A model generated the notes under the pieces. That model was not told the DNA's origin and ran no database searches. It worked only from the letters and a program-made list of their open reading frames with translations. A DNA stretch of 44,830 nucleotides from contig CALLAE010000076.1 of assembly GCA_938002665.1 (NCBI GenBank), positions 1-44,830 on the forward strand, given 5' to 3'. The position numbers and the translations under genes are program-made. Source of the stretch: an uncultured Saprospiraceae bacterium. Lineage in GTDB: Bacteria > Bacteroidota > Bacteroidia > Chitinophagales > Saprospiraceae. Shown piece by piece: positions 1-9,767 of the stretch; positions within the stretch are counted from its first letter, which is position 1, and every line of letters begins with the position of its first letter.

Positions 1-78
1 AAAGCCAGGTACTAACAGACAGCCCATAATAAGTACACTTACAACAAGCCTTATTGTATAATGATAACTAACTAACAC
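1..78 (-). CDS. Possible N-terminus of a secreted or membrane protein, cut by the window edge
   Basis: A reading frame on the reverse strand opens after an in-frame TGA and runs off the start of the window. From a GTG at 78-76 it reads VLVSYHYTIRLVV then SVLIMGCLLVPGF, a short basic stretch followed by a hydrophobic segment, as in a Bacteroidota signal peptide or lipoprotein leader. Only about 26 codons are visible, there is no ATG ahead of the hydrophobic part, and no domain can be recognised. It may be a chance frame. Confidence 0.25.
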   Translation of the reverse strand, partial: MLVSYHYTIRLVVSVLIMGCLLVPGF

Positions 79-310
79 TACTTCTCAAATATTCTAAATT
101 TCTAACTTCATCTAAGTCTAGAGCCTAAAACATAGACAAGACCACATAATTAGAATGAAAAAGCAAAGATAATTTAATAACGCAAAGCCTAAAACAGGGA
201 AAACTATTGCATTTACTATCACATAACGAAAGATTATATACATAGCTGTCTATTATGTAGCAGCTTTCTTTAAATAATTCCTCGATAGAACCAGGCTAAT
301 AATAAACGAA
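79..310. other. AT-rich intergenic stretch, nothing recognised
   Basis: This stretch separates the edge fragment from the terminator of the SprB-repeat gene. I see no credible gene, RNA or clear palindrome in it. It could hold the promoter of the reverse-strand fragment at 1-78. Confidence 0.4.
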
Positions 311-360
311 AAATGGCCCGCAACATTTTCGTCGCGGACCATTTAGGCTCTCAAAAGAGC
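311..360 (-). terminator. Rho-independent terminator of the SprB-repeat gene
   Basis: Arms at 311-321 (AAATGGCCCGC) and 334-344 pair with one internal mismatch around a 12-nt loop. On the reverse strand the stem is followed by TTTCGTTTATT. A second small hairpin, GCTCT-CAAA-AGAGC at 347-360, lies between it and the stop codon of the gene ending at 383. The position shows that the gene ends here naturally rather than being cut by assembly. Confidence 0.7.
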
Positions 361-382
361 GGAGTTATATTATCATTCTTTA

Positions 383-3349
383 TTACAGATCACAACCATT
401 TGCGTCCGTAACAGTGAATATGTAAGTTTCACCACCTTGGGCGCCAGTGAAGGTTACTGAGCCACCGCTAGTAGTTATCTCTTGCGTAGTCTCATTAAGT
501 GTTCCTCCAGTAGGCGAAGTCCATGTTACTGTGTATGGTCCTACACCACCTTCTGCAGCTACTTCTATCTCTCCTTGGTTAAGTTGACATTCGTCTTCTA
601 CGACACAAGTACCAGCGATAAGTGCAGGTGGTTCAGTAAGTTCGATATCACAAGTAGACTCACAACCATTAGCATCATAAACAGTTACTGTGTACGTTCC
701 AGCTGTTACTGTAAAGGTAGATTCTGTCTGAGTAGTCAGTCCACCATCTAAGCTATAAGTATAAGGTGCAACTCCTCCAGTAGGTGTTACATTAATAGTT
801 CCAGTCTCACCAGCGCAAAGGATATTAGTTCCTCCTACACCTACAACCGGACTATCTAGATCACATTCTACTGCATCTGGCTCTCCTAGTGTCCATGTCT
901 CTGTAGTTGTACATCCATTAGAATCTGTAACCACTACTACATAAGTACCTGCACTCAAGCCTGTCTGATCTGCATCTCCTGCGATAAGACCTGTTCCATC
1001 AGTAGTAGTCCAAGCATAGGTATAATCTCCTTCTGCAAGCCCTTGTCCACCTGAAGCTGTAATATCAATCTCTCCCGTAGGGTCTCCACTAGCAGCATTA
1101 CAAAGCAACTCTGTTACTACTCCTGAGACAACCACTGGATTCGGTTCTGAAAGTGTATAGCTATCAGCTTGTATACAGCCATTGGCATCTGTTACTGTAA
1201 CAGAGTAAGTTCCTGCTGTTAAGCCAGTCTGATCAGCAGCAGTTGCTACGATACCACTTCCACCACCTGAAGCAACCCAGTTGTAAGTATAGTCACCTTC
1301 AGCACTTCCTTGTCCACCACTTACAGTTATATCTATTGCACCAGTAGCTGGTCCACTTGCATTATTACATTCTAGATCAGTTGCAGATGCCAAAATCGAA
1401 ATGATAGGTGGCTCTGTCAGTGTCCATGATCCTGTAGCTGTACATCCATTAGAATCGGTTACTACTACTGTATAAGTACCAGCAGCTAAGCCAGACTGGT
1501 CACCAGCAGTTTCACTCAGTCCAAATCCATCTGTCGTAGTCCATGCGAAAGTATAATCAGCATCAGTACTTCCTTGGCCTCCTGAAGGTATAACGTCTAT
1601 AATACCATCTATTGGACCATTTGCTTCATTACATGATAGATCAGTTGTAGCAGCGACAACATTTACTGCAGTCGGTTCTGTAAGTGTCCATGATCCTTCT
1701 CCTGTACAGCCATTAGCATCTGTTACCGTTACATTATAGGTACCTGCACTTAGGCCTGACTGGTCAGCAGCACTAGCAACTAGTCCTGAACCATCTGGCG
1801 AATTCCAACTATATGTATAGTCACCCTCTACAAGTCCTTGTCCACCACTCGCTGTGATATCTATTCCACCTGAAGGAGCACCGCTACCAGAATTACAATC
1901 TAGGTCGGTCTGCGCTCCAGCCACTACTACTGGATCTGGCTCAGTAAGATCAAATATCTCTTGTGCCGTACAGCCATTTGCATCTGTGACTACTACTGTA
2001 TAACTACCCGCACTTAGGCCAGTCTGATCAGCATCTCCTGCTATCAGTCCACTTCCATCTATCGTAGTCCATGCATAAGTATAGTCTCCCTCTACTGTTC
2101 CCTGTCCACCACCTGCTGTGATATCAATGGCTCCATTAGCCACACCACTTGCATCGTTACAGTCTAGGTCAGTAGTCGTTCCTACTATAGTTACTGGGTT
2201 AGGTTGTGTAAGTGTATAACTATCTAATTGCATACAACCATTATCATCAGTTACTGTCAGGCTATAGGTTCCTGCAGTCAATCCTGTCTGATCATCTGCA
2301 CCAGCAACTAAGCCAGAACCATCAGTTGTTTCCCATGTGTAAGTGTATCCTCCTGTGCCACCTGACACTGTGATATCGATAGCTCCATCTGCTGAACCAC
2401 TAGCATCATTACATGCAAGATCTGTAGCGGATGCTAAGATAGATATGATAGGTGGTTCTACTAATGTAAATGTTTCAGTTGCCGTACAACCATTTGCATC
2501 GGTTACAACTACTGTATATGTACCTGCACTCAAGTCCGTCTGATCAGCACCTGTAGCTGTGAGACCTGATCCATCTACTGTTGTCCAAGCATAAGTAAAA
2601 TCTGTTTCGTCTAGACCTTGACCACCTGAAGGGGTGATGTCTATCTGTCCATCTGCTGGCCCATTGGCTGCATTACAAGATAGATCCACAGTGGTACCAG
2701 TAACTGCAACTGGCGTCGGCTCTGTAAGCGTCCAGCTTCCTGTTGCTGTACAGCCATTAGCATCTGTCACTGTTACATCATAGGTGCCTGCAGATAGATT
2801 TAACTGATCTGCTTGTGAAGCGACTAGACCTGTACCATCTGCGGTAGACCAAGTATAAGTGTAGTCTCCTTCTACAGTTCCTTGACCACCACTAGGTGTA
2901 ATGTCGATTCCCCCAGAAGGTGCTCCACTTCCTGAGTTACAATCCAGATCTGTAGGAACTCCCACTACCTCGACTGGTGTAGGCTCTACAATGACAAATT
3001 GGGCTGTACCAGTACATCCCTTGCTATCTGTAACTGTTACTGAATAAGTTCCTGCTCCTAAGCCTGTCAGATCTTCTATATCTGAAATATTAGGATCAGG
3101 AGTCGGTATGTGATCCCAATCATAAAAATAGGCTGGTGACCCACCTGCTGCTGTAAGATCTACAGCACCTGTCAGTGTCCCGCTCAACTCGTTACAAACT
3201 GGTTGAGTTTCCACCCCTGTTACGTTCAAAGGATTTCCATCAGTAGACCCTTCCACATTGACTGTCAGTGGTCCGGTGCAAATCTGCGAATAGGAAATCG
3301 TAGTAGTAATGCAAAGTAGCACAACTACAAAAAGTAGATGTTTAATCAT
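383..3349 (-). CDS. SprB-repeat surface adhesin-like protein, no visible sorting domain
   Basis: 988-residue secreted protein. Residues 1-21 are a signal peptide (hydrophobic core, then SYSQ). The rest is about eleven SprB-type repeats of roughly 84-88 residues, each with a CN-x-x-SG start, an SGGQG turn, a TYxWTT strand, a GTYTVVVTDANGC core and an EP-x-x-V end. SprB-like proteins are exported by the T9SS and act in gliding or adhesion. Repeats 2-9 (residues about 132-828) are closely alike, while 1, 10 and 11 are divergent. The chain stops right after an ANGC motif, with neither a type A nor a type B T9SS C-terminal domain, which is odd for the family. A terminator follows at once, so this is the real gene end. 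It may be a truncated allele, use another anchor, or be non-functional. Confidence 0.85.
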   Translation of the reverse strand: MIKHLLFVVVLLCITTTISYSQICTGPLTVNVEGSTDGNPLNVTGVETQPVCNELSGTLTGAVDLTAAGGSPAYFYDWDHIPTPDPNISDIEDLTGLGAGTYSVTVTDSKGCTGTAQFVIVEPTPVEVVGVPTDLDCNSGSGAPSGGIDITPSGGQGTVEGDYTYTWSTADGTGLVASQADQLNLSAGTYDVTVTDANGCTATGSWTLTEPTPVAVTGTTVDLSCNAANGPADGQIDITPSGGQGLDETDFTYAWTTVDGSGLTATGADQTDLSAGTYTVVVTDANGCTATETFTLVEPPIISILASATDLACNDASGSADGAIDITVSGGTGGYTYTWETTDGSGLVAGADDQTGLTAGTYSLTVTDDNGCMQLDSYTLTQPNPVTIVGTTTDLDCNDASGVANGAIDITAGGGQGTVEGDYTYAWTTIDGSGLIAGDADQTGLSAGSYTVVVTDANGCTAQEIFDLTEPDPVVVAGAQTDLDCNSGSGAPSGGIDITASGGQGLVEGDYTYSWNSPDGSGLVASAADQSGLSAGTYNVTVTDANGCTGEGSWTLTEPTAVNVVAATTDLSCNEANGPIDGIIDVIPSGGQGSTDADYTFAWTTTDGFGLSETAGDQSGLAAGTYTVVVTDSNGCTATGSWTLTEPPIISILASATDLECNNASGPATGAIDITVSGGQGSAEGDYTYNWVASGGGSGIVATAADQTGLTAGTYSVTVTDANGCIQADSYTLSEPNPVVVSGVVTELLCNAASGDPTGEIDITASGGQGLAEGDYTYAWTTTDGTGLIAGDADQTGLSAGTYVVVVTDSNGCTTTETWTLGEPDAVECDLDSPVVGVGGTNILCAGETGTINVTPTGGVAPYTYSLDGGLTTQTESTFTVTAGTYTVTVYDANGCESTCDIELTEPPALIAGTCVVEDECQLNQGEIEVAAEGGVGPYTVTWTSPTGGTLNETTQEITTSGGSVTFTGAQGGETYIFTVTDANGCDL
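866..2956 (-). repeat. Two tandem copies of a four-repeat SprB block (about 1,044 bp each)
   Basis: Within the SprB-repeat gene, units 2-5 (residues 132-479, bases 2956-1913) and 6-9 (residues 480-828, bases 1912-866) match in order. Units 2 and 6 share CNSGSGAPSGGIDIT. Units 3 and 7 share an ANGP-x-DG start and an EPPIISILAS end. Units 4 and 8 share ATDL-x-CN and a PNPV end. Units 5 and 9 share an IDITA-x-GGQG core and an EPD end. This is a higher-order duplication layered on the basic 264-bp repeat. Confidence 0.8.
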
Positions 3350-3525
3350 TTTAAGCTAAATTATTGGTATGTTTTGTAAGAAAGGGTGGGTTACTGTTAT
3401 GACAATGTGGAAATACAACATCCCTACCATTTATCTAGTCAGGCAAGATTTTGAATGGCATTTGCAAACTAGCTGCTAAAAATGAGGGCACCTTTATATT
3501 CTGATACGCTTAGCTATATTCGCGT

Positions 3526-4428
3526 ATGCTTAAAGTCGCTTTCTCAGATATATATAAGTACAACCTGCCCGAAGGTCACCGCTTTCCCATGATGAAATAC
3601 GAGCTACTACCTCAGCAATTACTATATGAAGGCACACTGAATGATGAAAACTTTTTCCACCCACTTAAGCTATCTGATGACCAAATATTACTGACTCATA
3701 CTGAATCATATCTGAATAAGCTAAAGTCTTTAACCTTATCCACTAAAGAAGTAAGAAAGATTGGTTTTCCAGTTACAACTAACCTTATCGAAAGAGGTAG
3801 ATACATTTCACATGGTACATATGAATGTGCGCTTTTTGCTATAAAACATGGAGTAAGCATGAATATAGCTGGAGGGACACATCATGCATACAGTGATCAT
3901 GGTGAGGGCTTTTGTGTGCTGAATGATATGGCGATCGCGACACAGCTATTACTCAAGGCAGGGGAAGTATCCAAAGTATTATTTATAGATTTAGATGTAC
4001 ATCAAGGCAATGGCAATGCTTTTATCTTTAGAGACAATCCAGCTGTTTTTACCTTCAGTATGCACGGCGCAAAGAACTATCCTGTAAGAAAAGAGACATC
4101 TGATCTAGACCTAGGGGTGCCAGATAGAATAGAAGACCAGTCTTATCTCAGTCTGCTCAGACAACACCTTAGCCCTCTTATAGATAGAGTACAACCTGAT
4201 ATAATCTTCTACCAAGCTGGTGTAGATATACTTGATACGGATAAACTTGGTCGGTTATCTGTTACACAAAAGGGTTGTAAAGAAAGAGATGAGATGGTGT
4301 TAGGACTAGCAAAACGGCACACCATACCCATCGTTATAGTTATGGGTGGGGGCTATTCTGAGAAGATAAGTGACATTATAGATGCGCATGCTAATACCTT
4401 TCGTACTGCTCAATCCATATTTTTTTAA
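3526..4428 (+). CDS. Histone deacetylase-family (AcuC-like) amidohydrolase
   Basis: 300-residue cytoplasmic zinc hydrolase of the class I/II histone deacetylase fold. In bacteria such proteins remove acyl groups from lysines, as AcuC does, or act on acetylated polyamines. Seen in the sequence: GGTHHA (residues 116-121, the two active-site His), DLDVHQGNGNA (155-165, with D157 and H159 as zinc ligands), a third zinc Asp in the DTDKLGRLS loop, and the late GGGYS turn. Length and order fit a complete enzyme, starting at ATG 3526. It lies 64 bp ahead of priA on the same strand. The substrate cannot be inferred. Confidence 0.9.
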   Translation: MLKVAFSDIYKYNLPEGHRFPMMKYELLPQQLLYEGTLNDENFFHPLKLSDDQILLTHTESYLNKLKSLTLSTKEVRKIGFPVTTNLIERGRYISHGTYECALFAIKHGVSMNIAGGTHHAYSDHGEGFCVLNDMAIATQLLLKAGEVSKVLFIDLDVHQGNGNAFIFRDNPAVFTFSMHGAKNYPVRKETSDLDLGVPDRIEDQSYLSLLRQHLSPLIDRVQPDIIFYQAGVDILDTDKLGRLSVTQKGCKERDEMVLGLAKRHTIPIVIVMGGGYSEKISDIIDAHANTFRTAQSIFF

Positions 4429-4492
4429 TATCATGCAGCTAGATTACACAGAGAATTATAGTTTGAAGCATATACCAGTTCGCTAAGGAAAA

Positions 4493-6943
4493 TTGAAGCA
4501 AGAATTTAAAGTCATACAAGTATTACTACCCTTAGCTATACCTAGAGTATATAGCTACAAGGTAGAAAAATCGTTATGGTCTGGATTACAATTTGGAGTC
4601 AGAGTAGAAGTGCCATTGAGAAACAAACTCTATTCTGGGATCTTTATAGAAGAAACTGAAGAAGAAACTGGCACCCTGAGAAAGCTGAGATATATCAGAG
4701 CTATTCTTGATGCGAAACCTATTATTACTCCTATTCAGTTCGCTCTGTGGCAATGGATGGCCGATTACTACATGTGCACTATAGGGGAGGTCATGAATGT
4801 AGCCCTTCCGACGGGACTTAAACTTAATAGTGAAACAAAATTAATAGCAAGGTCCCACATAGATGATTACATGGGAGAGCTGAATGAGCAGGAGTACTTA
4901 TTAGCAGAGGCTGTTTCTATTCAGAATGAACTTACCATAAGTCAGGTCCAAGATATACTAGAGAAAAAGACCGTCTACCCTATCATCAAGTCACTCCTAG
5001 ATAAAGAGATTATTCTTATCAAGGAAGAATTGAAAACTGGATTTAAGGCCAAGATGGAGGATTTTGTTCGTATAGCAGAACCTTACTCAGAGACCAATGG
5101 ATCACAGAAAGCTTTCGAATTAACTTCTAGAAGCGAAAAACAAACTAGAGCTATACTGAGCTATGCCCAGTTATCCAGAAACTCAGAATGGGTCAATAAA
5201 AAGAAGATATACAATCATGCTCAAGTAGATAATACTGTCATAAAAGCCCTAGTATCCAAAGGCATATTTTTACTAGAATCCAAAGAGGTCAGCAGACTGA
5301 GTAATGAACTTATTACCCATACGGAACCTCCTCCCCTCAATGAGCATCAGGTAACTGCTCTTGCTGAAGTCAAAGAACATTTTCTGACTAAAGATAAAGT
5401 TCTGCTTTTTGGTATCACGGGTAGTGGTAAGACTAGGATCTACATTGACCTTATAAAAGAGACGCTTTCAAAAGGTGAACAGGTTCTATACTTGTTACCA
5501 GAAATAGCCCTAACTACTCAGATCGTAGATAGACTTATGACTCTCTTTGCTAATGACATAGGCGTTTATCATAGTAAGATGAGCAATAACCAAAGAGTGG
5601 AGCTGTGGAATGCTTCTCTTAATGGCAAAGGACTCATCATGGGTGCTCGTTCTAGCATTTTCTTGCCCTTTAAAAAACTAGGCCTCATAATAATAGATGA
5701 AGAACATGACCCATCTTACAAACAATCTGACCCAGCCCCGCGATACAATGCACGTGACACCGCCATCTATATGTCTAATTATTACAAGTGCAAAGTTCTT
5801 CTAGGTACGGCCACTCCTGCGCTAGAAACTTACCTTAATACACAGCGCTCTAAATATGGACTTGTCAAACTCCTAGAAAGACACGGAGGCTCTGTACTAC
5901 CAGATATAGAAATAGTAGACCTCAGAGAAAAGTACAAGAAGAAAGAAATGACTTCTATGTTTTCCAAGGATATAAAAGATGCGATTAACCAGGCGCTTGC
6001 TAACAAAGAGCAAGTCCTCATATTCCAAAATAGAAGAGGTTACTCCCCCACTCTCCAATGTAAGGTATGTGACTTTCATGCGGAATGCCCTAACTGTGAT
6101 GTCAGCCTGACAGTACATCAGTTCTATAAAGAACTCAGATGTCATTACTGTGGATATCGTCATAAGACGCCACATATCTGCCCGCAATGTGGTTTTGACC
6201 AGCTAGATAAGTTAGGCTTTGGTACCGAGAAAATAGAAAATGAAATTAAGACGATCTTCCCTAAGGCTAAATGCGCAAGGATGGACTTCGATACAGCTAA
6301 GACAAAAAATGCCTATGACCGCATACTGACCTCATTTAGACAACATGAGATAGATATACTAGTAGGAACACAAATGGTAACTAAGGGTCTAGACTTCGAT
6401 AACATCTCCGTGGTAGGAGTACTGGCAGCTGACAAAATCTTATACTTCCCAGATTACAAAGCTAACGAGAGAGCTTTCCAACTCTTTACCCAAGTAGCAG
6501 GAAGGGCAGGAAGAAGAAAGAAAAAAGGCCGAGTCATAATACAAACCTATAATCCCACACATCCAGTTATCCTGGAAACCCAGAGTTATAATCATAGTGC
6601 ATTTTACAAAAGAGAACAGCTAGAACGAAAGCAGTTTGCTTATCCCCCATTTTTTAGGCTTATCCAGATTACTTTAAAACACAAAAAAGCAGACGTCGTA
6701 GAAACTACTGCGCAGGTATTTGCTAAAAAACTGAAAGCCAAGTTAGCGAATAGGGTGATAGGTCCTTCTGTCCCTGGCATCTCCAGAATCAGAGGCTTCT
6801 ACATCCAGAATATCCTTATAAAAATGGAGAAGAATACTGAAAGTATTAGCACCATAAAAAAGCTAGTAAGAGAACTGAAATCAGAAATTCTTTCAATGAA
6901 TGGCAGGAAATCGGTCCGTATACTATTAGATGTAGACCCTTAG
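4493..6943 (+). CDS. priA: Primosomal protein N' (PriA replication-restart helicase)
   Basis: 816-residue superfamily 2 DNA helicase that recognises stalled forks and reloads the replisome. Residues 1-100 form the fork-binding domain. Walker A is GITGSGKT (307-314), Walker B is DEEH (402-405), and a zinc-binding region runs from C523 to C566 with four CxxC pairs between the helicase lobes. Motif VI is QVAGRAGRR. I use the TTG at 4493 as start: it is preceded by AAGGAA, and the next residues (KQEFKVIQVLLPLA) match the usual PriA opening strand. Nothing looks damaged. Confidence 0.95.
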   Translation: MKQEFKVIQVLLPLAIPRVYSYKVEKSLWSGLQFGVRVEVPLRNKLYSGIFIEETEEETGTLRKLRYIRAILDAKPIITPIQFALWQWMADYYMCTIGEVMNVALPTGLKLNSETKLIARSHIDDYMGELNEQEYLLAEAVSIQNELTISQVQDILEKKTVYPIIKSLLDKEIILIKEELKTGFKAKMEDFVRIAEPYSETNGSQKAFELTSRSEKQTRAILSYAQLSRNSEWVNKKKIYNHAQVDNTVIKALVSKGIFLLESKEVSRLSNELITHTEPPPLNEHQVTALAEVKEHFLTKDKVLLFGITGSGKTRIYIDLIKETLSKGEQVLYLLPEIALTTQIVDRLMTLFANDIGVYHSKMSNNQRVELWNASLNGKGLIMGARSSIFLPFKKLGLIIIDEEHDPSYKQSDPAPRYNARDTAIYMSNYYKCKVLLGTATPALETYLNTQRSKYGLVKLLERHGGSVLPDIEIVDLREKYKKKEMTSMFSKDIKDAINQALANKEQVLIFQNRRGYSPTLQCKVCDFHAECPNCDVSLTVHQFYKELRCHYCGYRHKTPHICPQCGFDQLDKLGFGTEKIENEIKTIFPKAKCARMDFDTAKTKNAYDRILTSFRQHEIDILVGTQMVTKGLDFDNISVVGVLAADKILYFPDYKANERAFQLFTQVAGRAGRRKKKGRVIIQTYNPTHPVILETQSYNHSAFYKREQLERKQFAYPPFFRLIQITLKHKKADVVETTAQVFAKKLKAKLANRVIGPSVPGISRIRGFYIQNILIKMEKNTESISTIKKLVRELKSEILSMNGRKSVRILLDVDP

Positions 6944-7042
6944 CAGATATTCCATATTGTAAGCTGTTTGTCATATTTCCAACTATCGTGTCACGGTAAT
7001 TGTATAAACACTAATGTTGTTTTATTACCCAGATAGAAAGCC

Positions 7043-9205
7043 ATGTGTTTTAGTCAAAAGTTAATTGTTCTGCTATTTTGCTGTATGGTAGGTACTCTTA
7101 GTGCCGAAAAACCTATAGTATCCGTCGATGTTATCAAAGAAAAACTGAAACGATCTACAGTCCAGTCAGATAAAGAAAAATTCTTAGAGCAGATAATTGC
7201 TTCATACTTAACTACCGATATCGACAGTGCCCTCTATTATTCTGATATCTATAGATCCACTTTTGTAGAGACCGAAGCTGGCATCTACGAATGCAATTAT
7301 TATAATCTACTTAGTCGCATTTATAAAGAACAACATAATCTGATCCTCTTTCAAGAACAAAGTTCCAAAGCCTTAGAGTGCTATACTAGTCACAATGATT
7401 CTGAAAACATAGCAAAATCGCATGTTGAGCTGGGTATAGCATATGCTTATCAAGGAAAGATAAAAGAGGCTGTAAAGAATTTCGAGGAAGCTAAGTCAAT
7501 GTTTATAGATCAGAAAGATTCCCTCTCTGCAGCCGAATGTGCAATGCACCTAGGTACAACTAATATTATGCAAGGTGAAAAAGACAACGGGCTGGCAGAC
7601 TACTTTGAAGTCTTAAACTATTACGAGAAAATAGGTCACGAGGAGGAACTAGGAAAACTATGCAACAATATAGGACTAGTATATCTCAGTCTTAACCAAC
7701 CAACCGATGCTTTACACTATTTCCAAAAAGGTCTTGCTTACTCTGAAAAATCCGAAGATCTATTTGTGACCTCTCAAATATTAGCAAACATAGCTGGCTG
7801 CTACAAAGAGAATAAGGAATACAATATTGCACTTGGCTATTTATCCAAAGGACTGACCATAGCTGAAGAGATAAATTCTGCCTACTCCCAAGCTGTTTTC
7901 TATCAAGAAATAGCCGCAACAAAATTCCACTTAGACCAAGATTATGAATCTCTAGATGCGGTCAACAACTCCTTAGAGTTATTTGAAAAAATGAATAACA
8001 TCGATGAGATTGCTAATACCTTAGTACTAAAATCTAACATACTACTAGACCTAAGCAACTATCAAGCAGCTCATGAAAGTTGTAAGAAGTGCTATCAGAT
8101 AAGTAAAAAAACCCAAACCTTAGAAGTACAAAAAAGAGCACTGGACTGCATTAGTAAAACCTCAAATGCACTAAAGATATACCGCGAAGCTTATGAGTAT
8201 CAGAAGGAGTACATCACAGTAAGTGACTCGTTACAGAGGATAAGCTCTCGTGAAAAGCTAGCTGCAACCGAGAAAAGAAATCAGTACCAGAAAGAAAAAG
8301 CACTCTTAGAACAGAAAAACCTACTAAACGAATCTTTACTAAGAGAAGAAAAAAACAACACAAAGATTTTTGCTCTACTGAGTATAGTATCCTTGCTAGG
8401 GCTTGGCTTTCTAGCGTTTGTTTACAGAAGTGGAAAAAAATATACTTCTAGGATAAAAGAGAAAACAGTAGTGATAGAGAAAAATAATCAGGAATTATCT
8501 AAGCTAAACAAAGAGTTAGGTAATGCTAATACCAAACTAAACAACTTCACCTCTGTAGCCGCACATGATCTAAAGTCTCCTATCAGAACCATAGCTAGTT
8601 ACTCTGGCCTGCTGATGATGCGGAACAAAGATAAGATGGATCCTAAGGATCTGGAAATGCTCGGTTTCGTATCTCAGAATGCAAAGCAGTTGACAGAGAT
8701 GATAGATGACTTACTAGCTTTCTCTAAAATCAATGACGATCTCGGCCCAGCTGAGGTAGTAGATGTGAACAAAGTAGTTCAGATTGTAACAAATAATCTA
8801 GGAGCGAAGATAGCAGAAGAGAAAGTGATGATCCAGACTAATGGAGATTTACTAAAAGTAAGAGCACATACTAACCTTCTTACTCAGTTATTCCAGAATC
8901 TGATTTCTAATGGTATCAAATTCAGAAAAGTAGATCAGCTTTCTAAGATTGTAATAAGAAGAGAAAGCGTAGAAGAAGATAGGATAACGTACTCTATTTC
9001 TGATAATGGCATCGGTATAGAACCGAAATATTTCGAAAAAATATTTACCATCTTCCAGCGCTTACATAACAAAGACAGCTACGAAGGTAGTGGCATCGGT
9101 CTGGCTACTTGTAAGAGTATCATTGATTATTATGACCAAAAGATCTGGTTAGAATCTGAGGTGGGCAAAGGCACAAGCTTTTTCTTTAGCTTACCTAAAG
9201 CCTAA
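7043..9205 (+). CDS. TPR-domain sensor histidine kinase
   Basis: 720 residues. An N-terminal signal peptide (about 1-21) is followed by a long periplasmic array of tetratricopeptide repeats (about 90-390), a coiled coil, one membrane helix (about 441-459) and a cytoplasmic kinase. The H-box is AAHDLKSPIR with phosphoacceptor H508. The N-box is NLISNGIKF, and DNGIGI and GSGIGLA form the ATP lid. No receiver domain or adjacent response regulator is seen, so it is an orphan kinase. TPR kinases of this layout are common in Bacteroidota. The signal is unknown. The gene meets the Nudix gene end to end with 1 nt between stops. Confidence 0.9.
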   Translation: MCFSQKLIVLLFCCMVGTLSAEKPIVSVDVIKEKLKRSTVQSDKEKFLEQIIASYLTTDIDSALYYSDIYRSTFVETEAGIYECNYYNLLSRIYKEQHNLILFQEQSSKALECYTSHNDSENIAKSHVELGIAYAYQGKIKEAVKNFEEAKSMFIDQKDSLSAAECAMHLGTTNIMQGEKDNGLADYFEVLNYYEKIGHEEELGKLCNNIGLVYLSLNQPTDALHYFQKGLAYSEKSEDLFVTSQILANIAGCYKENKEYNIALGYLSKGLTIAEEINSAYSQAVFYQEIAATKFHLDQDYESLDAVNNSLELFEKMNNIDEIANTLVLKSNILLDLSNYQAAHESCKKCYQISKKTQTLEVQKRALDCISKTSNALKIYREAYEYQKEYITVSDSLQRISSREKLAATEKRNQYQKEKALLEQKNLLNESLLREEKNNTKIFALLSIVSLLGLGFLAFVYRSGKKYTSRIKEKTVVIEKNNQELSKLNKELGNANTKLNNFTSVAAHDLKSPIRTIASYSGLLMMRNKDKMDPKDLEMLGFVSQNAKQLTEMIDDLLAFSKINDDLGPAEVVDVNKVVQIVTNNLGAKIAEEKVMIQTNGDLLKVRAHTNLLTQLFQNLISNGIKFRKVDQLSKIVIRRESVEEDRITYSISDNGIGIEPKYFEKIFTIFQRLHNKDSYEGSGIGLATCKSIIDYYDQKIWLESEVGKGTSFFFSLPKA

Positions 9206-9206
9206 G

Positions 9207-9764
9207 CTACTTTTGGAATAGCTCTGGAAAAACCAACTGGGCTTTGAGAATAAATGAGACGCTATCTGATACCCATAGCTCCCCTCTCTTTATCATTTGT
9301 AATACTGCTGTAGGTTTCTTCACTAGGACTTCTATGTCTTCCAGCTCATCTAGATTCTGTTCTGAATTAAAACTTAGATTCTTAGCTAGATAGCCATAAA
9401 CGATCTGGGTAGATTTTGTAGGAATATGAGATATTCTCCCTAGCGAAATGAGTTGTTCTTCTGTTACCAGGATACCTGTCTCTTCTTCTAGTTCTGCTAT
9501 AGCTGATTCTATGGGGGATTTACCTTTTTGAAGAAAACCTGCGGGCAGCTCTATCATGATCTCCCTCTGGCCATGCTTATATTGCTGGACTAAGACAATA
9601 TCTCCTTCTGTAGTGAAAGGCAAGACCATGGCGACATCTTGCAAGGTGGTCAGATAATAATCATCTACTAGTGTTCCATCAGGCAACTCTACCTCATGCT
9701 TTTCTATAGGAAACCAAGGACTCGGCGAAACATCTATGACTTTCTTGGTCGTCCATTTTTTCAT
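9207..9764 (-). CDS. Nudix hydrolase, ADP-ribose pyrophosphatase-like
   Basis: 185 residues, cytoplasmic. The length and the ELPAGFLQKG lead-in to the Nudix helix match the ADP-ribose pyrophosphatase group, which cleaves nucleoside diphosphates linked to another moiety. The helix reads GKSPIESAIAELEEETG. The metal-binding ELEEE core is kept, but the usual GE pair is GK and the Arg of REL is Ala (AEL), so the Nudix box is degenerate. It lies 3 nt downstream of the GlsB-type gene and is probably co-transcribed with it. Activity may be altered. Confidence 0.85.
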   Translation of the reverse strand: MKKWTTKKVIDVSPSPWFPIEKHEVELPDGTLVDDYYLTTLQDVAMVLPFTTEGDIVLVQQYKHGQREIMIELPAGFLQKGKSPIESAIAELEEETGILVTEEQLISLGRISHIPTKSTQIVYGYLAKNLSFNSEQNLDELEDIEVLVKKPTAVLQMIKRGELWVSDSVSFILKAQLVFPELFQK

Positions 9765-9767
9765 CGA

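Noticed and set aside
482-2543. Forward-strand frames inside the SprB-repeat gene
   Set aside because: They mirror the repeats of the reverse-strand gene, have no start context and no recognisable protein features.
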